From positions 1,798,001 through 1,862,000 of the forward strand of contig NZ_CP018139.1 of NCBI RefSeq assembly GCF_001886615.1: 64,000 bases of DNA. Direction: 5' to 3'. Within the stretch, counting starts at the first letter, position 1; the number at the start of each line of letters is the position of its first letter. The DNA comes from Halomonas aestuarii. GTDB lineage: Bacteria > Pseudomonadota > Gammaproteobacteria > Pseudomonadales > Halomonadaceae. The position numbers and the translations under genes were made by a program. This document shows positions 9,672 to 18,290 of this stretch, piece by piece. Under the pieces are notes generated by a model, which was given only the letters and a program-made list of their open reading frames with translations, was not told the origin of the DNA and did no database searches.

Positions 9672-10642
9672 GGCGAATGCCGCTCCCCGACCGGGGCGCC
9701 GGCCGGCTCCAGCGTCTCGACGAAGCGGTCGAGCACCGAGAAGAGTTCGCGGCGAATCGGCTCGGCCTCGTTGACCAGGTGGTGGCGGGCCTCGGGATGG
9801 CGATGGATCTCCGCGTTGGGAAACTTGCGGGCCAGCACGCTGAGGTTCCATTCCCAGTCTACGGTGAGGTCCTGCTCGCCCTGCAGGATCAGGGTCGGGA
9901 CCGGGCTCGGGGGCAGCGCCAACAGCTGCGGCATCCAGCGGCGCATGGCGCCCACCCAGTCCATCGCCAGGCGGTCGGCCTGGAGGGGGTCGCCCACGCG
10001 CAGGAAGTCCGCGAAGTCGGCATCCGTGGAGTTGGCGCGGAACTTGCGCGGGATCGAATCCACGAAGGGGCCCACCAGGCGGTGCAGCCAGCTCGACTGG
10101 TTCCAGCCCCAGGGGCGGACCAGCGGGGCCAGCAGCGCGAGTCCCGACCAGTGGCCGTCGTCTCCCCGGGTCAGGGCATCGGTGGCTAGGATTGCCGCGC
10201 CGGTACTCTGGCCGATGCCGAGCCAGGGACGGGGGGCCAGCCCCTCGTACTGCAGATGTTGCTGCAGGTGATGCAGGCAGCTGCCATAGTCATTGAAGTC
10301 GTCGATGGAGGCGCGCCGGCCGCTGGAGAGGCCATGGCCGGGCAGGTCCCAGAGCACGACCCGCCAGCCCCGCGCCAGCAGGCATTCCAGCAGGTGGCGG
10401 TAGAGGCCGAGGTGGTCGAAGTAGCCGTGCACCACGAAGGCCGTGCCGATGGGCGATTCGGGGCTCCAGACCTGGGTCCACAGGCGAAAGTCGCCGGCCT
10501 CCAGGTAGCCCACGTAGAGGCCCACCCGCTCGGCGAGCAGGGGCGCCAGGCCGTAGTGGCCCAGGTAGCGTTCCAGCTCCTGGCCGGACCGGTCGGCGGG
10601 GGCGAGGGGGCCCAGAGCCTGCAGGGGGGTGAAGTCGCTCAT
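9668..10642 (-). CDS. Alpha/beta hydrolase (monoglyceride lipase/S33-like)
   Basis: A 324-residue serine hydrolase with the order expected of the lysophospholipase-like family: oxyanion region VVHGYFDHLGLYRHLLECL, DLPGHGLSSG, nucleophile elbow GIGQSTGA (Ser in GxSxG), LQGEQDLTVD with a candidate catalytic Asp, and a late His in HPEARHHLVNE. No signal peptide, so it is cytoplasmic. The substrate is unknown; a lysophospholipid or short acyl ester is plausible. It is co-transcribed with the lipoprotein gene (4-nt overlap). Confidence 0.85.
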   Translation of the reverse strand: MSDFTPLQALGPLAPADRSGQELERYLGHYGLAPLLAERVGLYVGYLEAGDFRLWTQVWSPESPIGTAFVVHGYFDHLGLYRHLLECLLARGWRVVLWDLPGHGLSSGRRASIDDFNDYGSCLHHLQQHLQYEGLAPRPWLGIGQSTGAAILATDALTRGDDGHWSGLALLAPLVRPWGWNQSSWLHRLVGPFVDSIPRKFRANSTDADFADFLRVGDPLQADRLAMDWVGAMRRWMPQLLALPPSPVPTLILQGEQDLTVDWEWNLSVLARKFPNAEIHRHPEARHHLVNEAEPIRRELFSVLDRFVETLEPAGAPVGERHSP

Positions 10643-10766
10643 CGGTTTCTCCGCAATGCCCGTTCATGCTAGCGCCAAGGCGACGGCGCGACCAGCGAAG
10701 CCTTTGGCGACGGGCCATGGGCCTCATCATTTGGTCTAGCTTCCGGTGCCTCGAGGCGGCGATGGC

Positions 10767-10795
10767 TTTACATGTGGAAGTATTTTCCACAAAAT
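10767..10795 (+). promoter_or_regulatory. glcB promoter with IclR-like operator in the spacer
   Basis: TTTACA (10767-10772), a 17-bp spacer and CAAAAT (10790-10795) form a plausible sigma-70 promoter. The spacer is filled by the perfect inverted repeat TGTGGAA, GTATT, TTCCACA (10773-10791). Its core TGGAA-N5-TTCCA matches the palindrome described for IclR, the repressor of the glyoxylate shunt, which fits the downstream malate synthase. The regulator itself is not in the window. Confidence 0.6.
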
Positions 10796-10875
10796 TGACC
10801 CACGCAGTCATCTTTCCCTGTCCGGCCGGTCGGTGCCAGGGGGCACCGAACAGCCAAGCATGAGGAGTACGACCC

Positions 10876-13050
10876 ATGACCCAACGCATCACTCGCCATC
10901 GCCTCCAGGTGGCCGCCGAGCTGGACCGCTTCATCAACGAACAGGCCCTGCCGGGGACCGGCGTCGATCCCGAGGCCTTCTGGCGCGGGGTGGATGCACT
11001 CTTCCATGACCTGGCCCCGCAGAACCGCGAGCTGCTCGCCGAGCGTGACCGCCTCCAGGAGAAGCTCGATACCTGGCATCGCGAGAACCCCGGCCCGGTC
11101 CGCGACATGGCCGCCTACCGCGCCTTTCTCAAGGAGATCGGCTACCTGGTGGAGGCGCCCGCCAAGGTCAGCGTGACCACGGCCAACGTCGATCGCGAGA
11201 TCACCGCTCAGGCCGGCCCGCAGCTGGTGGTGCCCGTCAACAACGCCCGCTATGCCCTCAACGCCGCCAACGCGCGCTGGGGTAGCCTATACGACGCCCT
11301 CTACGGCACCGATGCCATCTCTGAGGACGATGGTGCCGAGAAGGGCACAAGCTTCAATCCGAAGCGCGCCGAGAAGGTCATCGACTACGCTCGCGGCGTG
11401 CTGGACCGTGCCGCCCCGCTGGCCACCGGCTCCCACCGGGATGCCGTCAAGTACGCCCTGCGCGACGGCCAGCTGGTGGTCTCCCTGGAGGACGGCCGCG
11501 AGACCGGCCTGCAGGATCCCGGCAAGCTGGTGGGCTTCAACGGAGATGCCGACAGCCCCGAGTCCATCCTGCTGGTCAACCACGGCCTGCACCTGGAGAT
11601 CCAGGTCGACCCGAGCCACTCGATCGGCAAGACCGACCCGGCCGGCGTCAAGGACGTGATCGTCGAGGCCGCGCTGACCACCATCATGGACTGCGAGGAC
11701 TCCGTGGCGGCGGTGGACGCCGAGGACAAGGTCGGCGTCTACACCAGCTGGCTGGGCCTGATGAAGGGCGATCTGGAGGAGCAGGTCGAGAAGGGCGGCA
11801 AGACCATCACCCGTCGCCTCAAGGCCGACCGCACCTGGCACACCACCGACGGTGGCACCGTCACCCTGCCGGGGCGCTCGCTGATGTTCGTGCGCAACGT
11901 GGGCCACCTGATGACCACCCCGGCGCTGCTCGACGCCGAGGGCAACGAGCTGCCCGAAGGGATCCTCGACGGCATCGTCACCGGCCTGATCGCCCTGCAT
12001 GACCTGAGCAAGGGCGAGGGCGAGCCGCGCAACTCGCGCACCGGCTCCATGTACATCGTCAAGCCGAAGATGCACGGCCCGAAGGAGGTCGCCTTCGCCA
12101 ACACGCTGTTCGGCCGGATCGAGGACATCCTCGGCATGACCCGCGACACCCTGAAGATGGGCATCATGGACGAGGAGCGTCGCACCTCCGCCAACCTCAA
12201 GGCGTGCATCGCCCAGGCGCCCTCCCGGGTGGTGTTCATCAACACGGGCTTCCTCGACCGCACCGGCGACGAGATGCACACCGCCATGGAAGCCGGCCCG
12301 ATGATCCGCAAGGGCGACATGAAGCACAGCACCTGGATCCAGGCCTACGAGCGCAGCAACGTTCAGGTCGGCCTGGCCTGCGGCCTGCGCGGCCACGCCC
12401 AGATCGGCAAGGGCATGTGGGCCATGCCGGACCTGATGGCGGCCATGCTCGAGCAGAAGATCGGTCATCCCAAGGCCGGTGCCAACACTGCCTGGGTGCC
12501 GTCGCCGACCGCCGCGACCCTGCACGCGCTGCACTACCACCAGGTCGATGTCGGTGAGGTGCAGCGCGAGCTGGAGGCCCAGGGAGAGCCGGACCTGCTC
12601 GACGACCTGCTCACCATCCCGGTGGCCGAGAAGCCCGACTGGAGCGAGGAGGAGCTCCAGCAGGAGCTCGACAACAACTGCCAGGGCATCCTCGGCTACG
12701 TGGTGCGCTGGGTCGAGCACGGCGTGGGCTGTTCCAAGGTGCCGGACATCCATGACGTGGGGCTGATGGAGGATCGCGCGACCCTGCGGATCTCCAGCCA
12801 GCACATCGCCAACTGGCTGCGCCATGGGGTGGTCGACGCCGCCCGCGTCCAGGAGACCCTGGAGCGCATGGCCAAGGTGGTCGACAAGCAGAACGAGGGT
12901 GATCCGGAGTACACGCCGATGAGCGCCGACTTCTCCGCCTCCACCGCCTTCCAGGCCGCCAGCGACCTGATCTTCAAGGGCTGCGAGCAGCCCGCCGGCT
13001 ATACCGAGCCGCTCCTGCACCACTGGCGCGCGGTGCACAAGGCCAAGTAA
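10876..13050 (+). CDS. glcB: Malate synthase G
   Basis: A 724-residue enzyme condensing glyoxylate and acetyl-CoA to malate in the glyoxylate/glycolate pathways. Length and motifs match the monomeric G isoform: [40 protein letters not shown] with the catalytic-loop region, and [18 protein letters not shown]. No isocitrate lyase is adjacent. Transcription probably starts near 10,802 from the promoter with the IclR-like palindrome, leaving a leader of about 70 nt. A strong terminator follows. Confidence 0.97.
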   Translation: MTQRITRHRLQVAAELDRFINEQALPGTGVDPEAFWRGVDALFHDLAPQNRELLAERDRLQEKLDTWHRENPGPVRDMAAYRAFLKEIGYLVEAPAKVSVTTANVDREITAQAGPQLVVPVNNARYALNAANARWGSLYDALYGTDAISEDDGAEKGTSFNPKRAEKVIDYARGVLDRAAPLATGSHRDAVKYALRDGQLVVSLEDGRETGLQDPGKLVGFNGDADSPESILLVNHGLHLEIQVDPSHSIGKTDPAGVKDVIVEAALTTIMDCEDSVAAVDAEDKVGVYTSWLGLMKGDLEEQVEKGGKTITRRLKADRTWHTTDGGTVTLPGRSLMFVRNVGHLMTTPALLDAEGNELPEGILDGIVTGLIALHDLSKGEGEPRNSRTGSMYIVKPKMHGPKEVAFANTLFGRIEDILGMTRDTLKMGIMDEERRTSANLKACIAQAPSRVVFINTGFLDRTGDEMHTAMEAGPMIRKGDMKHSTWIQAYERSNVQVGLACGLRGHAQIGKGMWAMPDLMAAMLEQKIGHPKAGANTAWVPSPTAATLHALHYHQVDVGEVQRELEAQGEPDLLDDLLTIPVAEKPDWSEEELQQELDNNCQGILGYVVRWVEHGVGCSKVPDIHDVGLMEDRATLRISSQHIANWLRHGVVDAARVQETLERMAKVVDKQNEGDPEYTPMSADFSASTAFQAASDLIFKGCEQPAGYTEPLLHHWRAVHKAK

Positions 13051-13095
13051 GGCCGTCCCACGCAGGAACGGGCCCACCCCGGGCCCGAACCTTCA

Positions 13096-13126
13096 CGCCC
13101 CCATGGCGCTGCCATGGGGGCGTTTT
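13096..13126 (+). terminator. Intrinsic terminator after glcB
   Basis: An 11-bp stem CGCCCCCATGG / CCATGGGGGCG with loop CGCTG, followed by TTTT, 46 nt after the glcB stop. Confidence 0.85.
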
Positions 13127-13232
13127 CATGCGCACATGGCGTTGAAGCGCTCGACGTTTGGCGACTGTCGGGGGCGGGCGGGCTCCGCTATCGTGGGGGG
13201 CCGCCATCACCACCACCGCCTGGAGACGCGCC

Positions 13233-13646
13233 ATGACCGTGATGACCGCCGCCGCCATCGAGGACTTCCTCGACGAGATCTTTCCCCAGCGCACCGGGAC
13301 GATCGAGGGCGTCGACGAGATGCGCGCCACCATGAGCCTGGCCATCGAGGACGAGCACCTGCGACCAGGTGCCAGCGTCTCCGGGCCCACCCTGATGGGG
13401 CTGGCCGACGTCTGCCTCTATGTGGCGATCCTCGCCCAGATCGGCCCCGAGCCCATGGCCGTGACCAGCGACCTGCACTGCCGCTTCCTGCGTCGTCCTA
13501 GGGGCGATCGCGATATCATCGCCAACGCCCGCATCCTCAAGCTGGGCAGGCGCCTGGCGGTGGGGGAGGTGCAGCTCTTCTCGGCGGGCGTTGAGGCGCC
13601 GGTGGCGCTGGTCACGGCCACCTATGCGCTGCCGGACGGCGACTGA
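13233..13646 (+). CDS. PaaI-family thioesterase (hotdog fold)
   Basis: A 137-residue hotdog-fold acyl-CoA thioesterase candidate. The core shows GASVSGPTLMGLADVCLYVAIL in place of the usual helix with GG-x-x-x-x-L-x-D, then VTSDLHCRFLRRP and the C-terminal VALVTATYALP. The substrate is unknown; aromatic or medium-chain acyl-CoA would be typical. ATG 13233 has GGAGA upstream and starts the conserved domain. It is convergent with the DUF423 gene with no spacer (stop codons abut). Confidence 0.82.
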   Translation: MTVMTAAAIEDFLDEIFPQRTGTIEGVDEMRATMSLAIEDEHLRPGASVSGPTLMGLADVCLYVAILAQIGPEPMAVTSDLHCRFLRRPRGDRDIIANARILKLGRRLAVGEVQLFSAGVEAPVALVTATYALPDGD

Positions 13647-14027
13647 TCAGGCGGGGCGGGCGCGTCCCGCCGCCGTCGCCAGGGTCAGCCAGCCGGCGAT
13701 CAGCAGCACGCCCCCGAGCGGCGTGATCATGCCCAGTGACCCCAGGCCCGTGAGGGCCATGGCATAGAGCGAGCCCGAGAAGAGCCCCATGCCCGCTGCC
13801 CACAGCCCCAGGGCGAGTCGCTGGCCGGCCAGCGGCCGCGAGGCCCGCCAGGCCAGCACGGCGAGCAGGGCCAGGGTATGCCAGGCCTGGTAGCGCACGC
13901 CGGTCTCGAAGGCGGCCGCCAGCCGCGGCGCCAGCTGGCCCTCCAGCGCATGGGCGCCGAAGGCGCCGGCCATCACCACCAGGGCACCGGAAAGGGCGGC
14001 CCCGAACCACCAGCCTCGGTCCTGCAT
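13647..14027 (-). CDS. DUF423 membrane protein (YgdD-like)
   Basis: A 126-residue inner-membrane protein with four hydrophobic segments, the typical [13 protein letters not shown] early motif and [13 protein letters not shown]. The DUF423 family has no established function. ATG at 14027 is preceded by GGAGA on the minus strand; homology starts there. Its terminal stop abuts the thioesterase stop. Confidence 0.88.
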   Translation of the reverse strand: MQDRGWWFGAALSGALVVMAGAFGAHALEGQLAPRLAAAFETGVRYQAWHTLALLAVLAWRASRPLAGQRLALGLWAAGMGLFSGSLYAMALTGLGSLGMITPLGGVLLIAGWLTLATAAGRARPA

Positions 14028-14145
14028 GGATGCGTCTCCGTGTTCTGGGTGGGTTGCCGTCTGGCCGCCCACCGTACCCCGGACGCGCGTTAGCCGCTAC
14101 AATGTCGCCCCCGAATCACCCCTGGCAACGAGTTTCCTCCAGCCC

Positions 14146-14886
14146 ATGAGCGACCCGCGACACGACGACAAGACGACCGGCCCCGAGGGGCCCGAGGCCC
14201 CGCTGCATCGACGCGGCATCAAGAGCTACGTGCTGCGTGCCGGCCGCATGACCCAGGCCCAGACCCGCGGGCTCGAGGAGGTCTGGCCGCGCCTGGGGCT
14301 GACCCTCGCCGATGGCCGCCAGGACCTCGATGCGCTGTTCGGACGCCAGGCCCCCCGGGTGCTGGAGATCGGCTTCGGCATGGGCGCCTCGCTGGTCGAG
14401 CAGGCCGAGCGCCATCCGGACACCGACTTCATCGGCATCGAGGTGCACGCGCCCGGCGTCGGCAAGCTGCTCGACGAGGCCGACAAGCGCGACCTGACCA
14501 ATCTCCGGGTCTATCGCGAGGATGCCCTGGCCGTCCTCGAGCAGTGCCTGCCGGAGGCGAGCCTCGACACCCTGCAGCTCTTCTTCCCCGACCCCTGGCC
14601 CAAGAAGAAGCACCACAAGCGGCGCATCGTGCAGCCGGCCTTCGTCGAGCTCGTGCGCACCCGGCTCAAGCCGGGCGGCACCCTGCACATGGCCACCGAC
14701 TGGCAGGCCTATGCCGAGTGGATGGCCGAGGTCATGCAGGCGGCCCCCGGCTTCGCCAACACCGCCGGCCCCGAGACGGCCCCCTTCGTGCCCCGCCCCG
14801 ACTTCCGCCCGCTGACCAAGTTCGAGGCGCGCGGCGAGCGGCTCGGCCATGGCGTCTGGGACCTGATCTTCCGGCGGGTCGACTGA
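14146..14886 (+). CDS. trmB: tRNA (guanine-N7-)-methyltransferase TrmB
   Basis: A 246-residue SAM-dependent enzyme forming 7-methylguanosine at tRNA position 46. The SAM-binding [15 protein letters not shown], the [14 protein letters not shown] segment and the diagnostic [19 protein letters not shown] are all present. The N-terminal 30 residues are acidic and variable. The start at MSDPRHDD is the first in-frame ATG compatible with family length; no good ribosome-binding site is visible. Its 3' side faces the AEC transporter gene across a 205-bp region that holds the small RNA candidate. Confidence 0.94.
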   Translation: MSDPRHDDKTTGPEGPEAPLHRRGIKSYVLRAGRMTQAQTRGLEEVWPRLGLTLADGRQDLDALFGRQAPRVLEIGFGMGASLVEQAERHPDTDFIGIEVHAPGVGKLLDEADKRDLTNLRVYREDALAVLEQCLPEASLDTLQLFFPDPWPKKKHHKRRIVQPAFVELVRTRLKPGGTLHMATDWQAYAEWMAEVMQAAPGFANTAGPETAPFVPRPDFRPLTKFEARGERLGHGVWDLIFRRVD

Positions 14887-14905
14887 CCGCTCGTGCCCCA
14901 GGCAG

Positions 14906-14930
14906 AAAAACGCCGCCCGGGAGGGCGGCG
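14906..14930 (-). terminator. Intrinsic terminator of the small RNA candidate
   Basis: On the minus strand an 8-bp stem CGCCGCCC / GGGCGGCG with a TCCC loop is followed by TTTTT. It lies more than 150 bp beyond the AEC transporter stop and so fits an independent transcript better. Confidence 0.75.
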
Positions 14931-15019
14931 ACAAGAACCGTGACTAGCAATGAGAGGGAGAAACCGGGGCAGGAGACTGGCGGGTTCCTGCCCGGCGTGG
15001 CGCCTCATCAACGCCACAT
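14906..15019 (-). ncRNA. Candidate Fur-regulated small RNA
   Basis: Not a known family by eye; predicted from architecture. Transcription would start near 15,017-15,019 on the minus strand. The RNA would fold as hairpin 1 (GTGGCG / CGCCAC, 15017-14997), hairpin 2 (CCGGGCAGGA paired with TCCTGCCCCGG, one bulge, 14995-14964), an unpaired pyrimidine-rich stretch (14963-14931, containing TTTCTCCCTCTCATTGC) and an intrinsic terminator (CGCCGCCC / GGGCGGCG then five T residues, 14930-14906), about 113 nt. The C/U-rich segment could pair with Shine-Dalgarno regions. There is no convincing ORF. The position between convergent genes and the Fur box over the promoter suggest a RyhB/PrrF-like iron-sparing RNA. 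Confidence 0.6.
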
Positions 15020-15023
15020 AGAG

Positions 15024-15074
15024 AGGATAATCATTCTCGTTTGTTGCGTCAATGCAGACGAGACTTGTTCTCGT
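15024..15074 (-). promoter_or_regulatory. Promoter overlapped by Fur box
   Basis: On the minus strand TTGACG (15052-15047), a 17-nt spacer and TATCCT (15029-15024) form a promoter. The spacer and -10 element hold GGATAATCATTCTCG (plus-strand 15025-15039), which matches 12 of 15 positions of the 7-1-7 Fur consensus TGATAATCATTATCA. Just upstream a perfect repeat ACGAGA, CTTGT, TCTCGT (15058-15074) may be a second operator. A fur gene lies at 62,595 in the same window. Confidence 0.65.
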
Positions 15075-15091
15075 TTATTGTAGGGTGGCGC

Positions 15092-16006
15092 TTACCCGGC
15101 CAGCTTCAGCCAGAGTGGCAGGGTCACCATGGCGAGCAGCGTCTGGCCGGTGATCAACGCCGCCATCAGCTCGGCGTCGCCCCCCAGCTGGCGTGCCAGG
15201 ATATAGGCCGAGGTGGCGGTGGGTAGGGCGGCGAAGAGCAGGGCCACGTCCCGAGTCACCGGGTCCAGGCCGAGCAGCAGGGCCAGGGCGAGCACGGCCG
15301 CCGGCATCAGGGCCAGCTTGACCAGGTTGGCGGCCCAGACCCCGCGATCGAGGCGCAACAGTGCGGCGGGGCGCAGGGCCACGCCCACGGCCACGAGGCC
15401 CAGCGGCAGGGCGGCGCGACCCAGCAGCTCCACTCCCGGCTGGCTCCAGCCGGGCAGGCCGATGCCGCTGAGGTTCAGGCCGATGCCGGCCAGGCAGGCC
15501 AGGATCAGCGGGTTGCGGGTCAGGGCGGTCAGGCTCTGGCCTAGGCTGGCCGAGCCCAGGGTGCCCGCGGCGATGAAGCTGGTCACGCAGAGCACGTTGA
15601 CCACCGGGACCATCAGCGCCACGGCGACCGCCGCCACCGTGGTGCCAGCGCTGCCATGCAGGGCGGCGGCGCCCGCCACCCCGACATAGGTATTGAAGCG
15701 CAGCGCGCCCTGGAAGGCCGACGTGAAGGCGGGCGCCTCGAGCCGCAGTCGGTGGCGCAGGCCCCACAGCAGCAGCCCGAACAGGCACAGGGCGCCGAGC
15801 AGGGTCAGGGCGAGCCTCGCCACCGGCACCTGGCCGACATCGGCGGTGGCCAGGGTCGATACCAGCATGGCGGGAAACAGCAGGAAGTAGATCAGCCGCT
15901 CCATGCGGGGCCAGAAGTCGCCGCCCGGCTGGCGCCACCAGCCGAGTCCGGCCCCCAGCAGGATCAGCAGGAACAGGGGTCCCAGTGCATTGCCCACGCC
16001 TTCCAT
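15092..16006 (-). CDS. AEC family transporter (auxin efflux carrier-like)
   Basis: A 304-residue inner-membrane permease with about 10 hydrophobic segments arranged as two inverted repeats, the plan of the AEC/BASS-related family. Typical segments are RLIYFLLFPAMLVSTLA, GALRFNTYVGVAGAAAL and LPTATSAYILARQLGGD. Bacterial members export or import organic anions such as malate or malonate; the substrate here is unknown. ATG 16006 with GAGGAG upstream was chosen; homology starts at LGPLFLLILLGAGLGWW. It is transcribed alone. Confidence 0.88.
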   Translation of the reverse strand: MEGVGNALGPLFLLILLGAGLGWWRQPGGDFWPRMERLIYFLLFPAMLVSTLATADVGQVPVARLALTLLGALCLFGLLLWGLRHRLRLEAPAFTSAFQGALRFNTYVGVAGAAALHGSAGTTVAAVAVALMVPVVNVLCVTSFIAAGTLGSASLGQSLTALTRNPLILACLAGIGLNLSGIGLPGWSQPGVELLGRAALPLGLVAVGVALRPAALLRLDRGVWAANLVKLALMPAAVLALALLLGLDPVTRDVALLFAALPTATSAYILARQLGGDAELMAALITGQTLLAMVTLPLWLKLAG

Positions 16007-16115
16007 GACATCTCCTCGTGATGGCTGCCCTGCGACATCCTTGCGCACTTCGCCGCAGGCAAATGCTGATAAGCTTACCTGCAACCTGCCACCGATGGAG
16101 GCCCCGCTCTCCGCC

Positions 16116-16625
16116 ATGCCCCAGCGTACCCTGTCATCGAGCGGCGCGGCCCGCCTGCCGTTGCTGCGCCTGCTGATCACCGTCACCCTGCTGACCCTCG
16201 CCGTGGCGCTCTGGTACCTGACCAGCTATAGCCTGCGTGACGAGGCCGAGGTGCGCTGGTATCCCCCCGCGGTGGACGACTGCGACCTGCACGCGGCGCC
16301 CTGCACCGCGCGACTGGGTGAGGGGGGCGAGCTGAGCCTGTCGGTCGCGTCGAACGGGGCCATCCGCCCCCTGGAGCCCCTGCCGCTGGAGGTGCGCGTG
16401 TCCGGGATGCCGGCCGAGTCCGTGCGGGTCGATTTCGTGGGACGTGACATGGACATGGGGCTGCATCGCTTCCCCCTCGAGGCCGAGGGGGAGGGCATCT
16501 TCCGAGGGGTGGGGCAACTGTCGATCTGTACCGAGACGATCATGCCCTGGCGGGCCAAGGTGGTGGTGGACACGCCCAGCGGGCGTCTGGGAAGCTGGTT
16601 CGACTTCGAGGTGCAGAGGCGGTGA
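16116..16625 (+). CDS. Membrane-anchored FixH/YtkA-like protein beside Sco
   Basis: A 169-residue protein with one N-terminal membrane anchor (about residues 15-35) and a periplasmic domain. The domain has a Cys pair (CDLHAAPC), the segment GRDMDMGLHRFPLE with Met and His residues of copper-site type, and beta-rich ends, resembling the small immunoglobulin-like FixH/YtkA proteins. It overlaps the Sco gene by one base, so a joint role in copper delivery to a haem-copper oxidase is plausible. No oxidase gene is in the window. The start could instead be ATG 16095. Confidence 0.6.
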   Translation: MPQRTLSSSGAARLPLLRLLITVTLLTLAVALWYLTSYSLRDEAEVRWYPPAVDDCDLHAAPCTARLGEGGELSLSVASNGAIRPLEPLPLEVRVSGMPAESVRVDFVGRDMDMGLHRFPLEAEGEGIFRGVGQLSICTETIMPWRAKVVVDTPSGRLGSWFDFEVQRR

Positions 16626-17224
16626 TGATGACGCGACGCGGGATCTGGTGGGGGCTCGGCTCGGTGCTGGTGATGCTGGTGGCGGTCGGCGTGGCCTTCT
16701 ATCAGCAGCAGATGCAGCAGGCTAGCGGCGAGCCTCGGGGCGGACCGATCGAGCTGCCGTCGACCGAGGGCGACTTTTCCCTGAGCCAGCTCGAGGATGA
16801 CCAGCTGGCGGTGGTCTTCTTCGGCTATACCTGGTGTCCGGACGTCTGCCCGATGAGCCTTGCCGTGGTGCGCCAGGTGATGGGGCAGCTTTCGCCCGAA
16901 CAGCGTCGCCGGGTGGTCCCGCTGATGATCTCGCTGGATCCCGAGCGGGATACCCTGGCTCGGCTGGAGGAGTACCTGGCGTTCTTCGGCGACGGCTTCA
17001 TCGGCGCCACCGCCAGCCCGGAGGTGCTCGCGCCGCTGGCCGACCGCTATGGCGTGGTTTGGCGGAAGGTGGAGACCCCGGATTCCGCCATGGCCTACAC
17101 CATCGACCACAGCGCCTCGCTCTTCCTGGTCGACCGTGACGGCGAGATCCGCCGCCGGGTGCTGCACTCACCCACCTCGGGGCCGCTCCAGGCTGCCCTG
17201 GAGAAGGCTCTCATGGAAGGCTGA
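16625..17224 (+). CDS. SCO1/SenC family copper chaperone
   Basis: A membrane-anchored thioredoxin-fold protein of 199 residues that delivers copper to the CuA site of cytochrome c oxidase or reduces it. An N-terminal anchor (about residues 8-25) is followed by FFGYTWCPDVCPMSL with the metal-binding CxxxC and, near residue 160, IDHSASLFLVDRDG with the third ligand His. All three ligands are present. The start may be GTG 16622, ATG 16625 or ATG 16628; TGATG coupling to the preceding gene favours 16625. Confidence 0.92.
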   Translation: MMTRRGIWWGLGSVLVMLVAVGVAFYQQQMQQASGEPRGGPIELPSTEGDFSLSQLEDDQLAVVFFGYTWCPDVCPMSLAVVRQVMGQLSPEQRRRVVPLMISLDPERDTLARLEEYLAFFGDGFIGATASPEVLAPLADRYGVVWRKVETPDSAMAYTIDHSASLFLVDRDGEIRRRVLHSPTSGPLQAALEKALMEG

Positions 17225-17230
17225 GCCGGC

Positions 17231-18280
17231 TCACGGCGCCTCGGGGGCTTCCTGCAGGCGCTCGATCATGGCCATCAGCGCGCCGGTCTGGGTGCCCCGG
17301 CGGGTGTCATGCAGGGGGTCGAGCTGCCAGGCACTCTCGGCGAAGCCCCACCAGTCCCAACAGCCCTGGGGATTGGGCAGGCTGGTTTCCGCCTGGGGAT
17401 AGAGCACCACCCGTCGATTGCCGGCGGCCCGCTCGTTCAGGCCGCTGTGGCGCACGAAGGCCTCGCCGATCTGGTCGACATCCATGGCGCAGCCGTGCAG
17501 CGCCACGGTGAGGTCGCAGCCACCCGCCTCGCACCCTTCCGGCACGAACAGGTAGCCGGTGTCACCCAGCCCCCGGGCATCGAAGTCCGCCTGGTCGAAC
17601 GTCACCAGCCGGCCGCCGGCCTCTCCCGTCTCGGGCGGCGAGAGGTCGCCATGTAGCCAGTCGAGTGCCTCTCCGGCGATGTCCAGGTCACAGGCCAGCA
17701 GATGCGAGCCACCGCCGCTGCGGCAGTCCGCGAGATCCTCTACGGGGGTATCCGCGTCGGCGGCCACCGGCCAGCCGTGGCCGGCCTCCTCGCTCTCCAC
17801 GAACCTTAGCTGGTCCTCGGGCGAGGCCAGCCAGCCGCGGAACTGTTCGGCCAGGGCGCGTCCCAGCGCGGGGTCGACGATCTCGTCCTGGTCGCCATGC
17901 CAGACGAAGACCCTGAGGTCGGCGAGCGCCTCTGCTTCACCGACCAGGTCGCGCTGGCGATAGTCGCGGTGCCGCTCCTCCAGCGCCGCGGGGTCCGGCA
18001 GGCCCTTCTTGGTCCCCATGCACTGACCCAGGGCCAGGCTCAGGGAGCCACGGGCGCAGGCCCAGGGGCCGGCGGAGAGGACGCCCAGTCCGGCGAATTC
18101 CCGGGGCCAGGCCACCGCCAGCTGGGTGGCCATGTAGCCCCCCGAGGAGACGCCGAGCACGCTGACGTCATCCGGGGCGACCGCCAGCCGGGGCAGGGCG
18201 TCCGGCGCCGGCTGGGCGGCCACCGGGGACGCCAGCCCGAGGCCGAGGCCGATGGCCATCAGCCAGCGGGTGGCGGTCAT
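17231..18280 (-). CDS. Secreted PHB depolymerase-like esterase
   Basis: A 349-residue exported alpha/beta hydrolase related to poly(3-hydroxybutyrate) depolymerases of the periplasmic Rhodospirillum rubrum type. A signal peptide (MTATRWLMAI...ASPVAAQ) is followed within about 25 residues by the lipase box GVSSGGYMA, with Ser45 the probable nucleophile; VFVWHGDQDEIVD supplies an acidic candidate, and PNPQGCWDWWGF is typical of the C-terminal part. An upstream GTG (18298) would overlap the FKBP gene by 8 nt, but ATG 18280 gives the cleaner signal peptide. It is probably co-transcribed with the FKBP gene. Confidence 0.82.
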   Translation of the reverse strand: MTATRWLMAIGLGLGLASPVAAQPAPDALPRLAVAPDDVSVLGVSSGGYMATQLAVAWPREFAGLGVLSAGPWACARGSLSLALGQCMGTKKGLPDPAALEERHRDYRQRDLVGEAEALADLRVFVWHGDQDEIVDPALGRALAEQFRGWLASPEDQLRFVESEEAGHGWPVAADADTPVEDLADCRSGGGSHLLACDLDIAGEALDWLHGDLSPPETGEAGGRLVTFDQADFDARGLGDTGYLFVPEGCEAGGCDLTVALHGCAMDVDQIGEAFVRHSGLNERAAGNRRVVLYPQAETSLPNPQGCWDWWGFAESAWQLDPLHDTRRGTQTGALMAMIERLQEAPEAP

Positions 18281-18290
18281 CGGCACGAGA

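Noticed and set aside
14709-15017. Short ORF on the minus strand starting within the small RNA candidate
   Set aside because: It runs through the terminator hairpin into antisense trmB, has no ribosome-binding site and no family.
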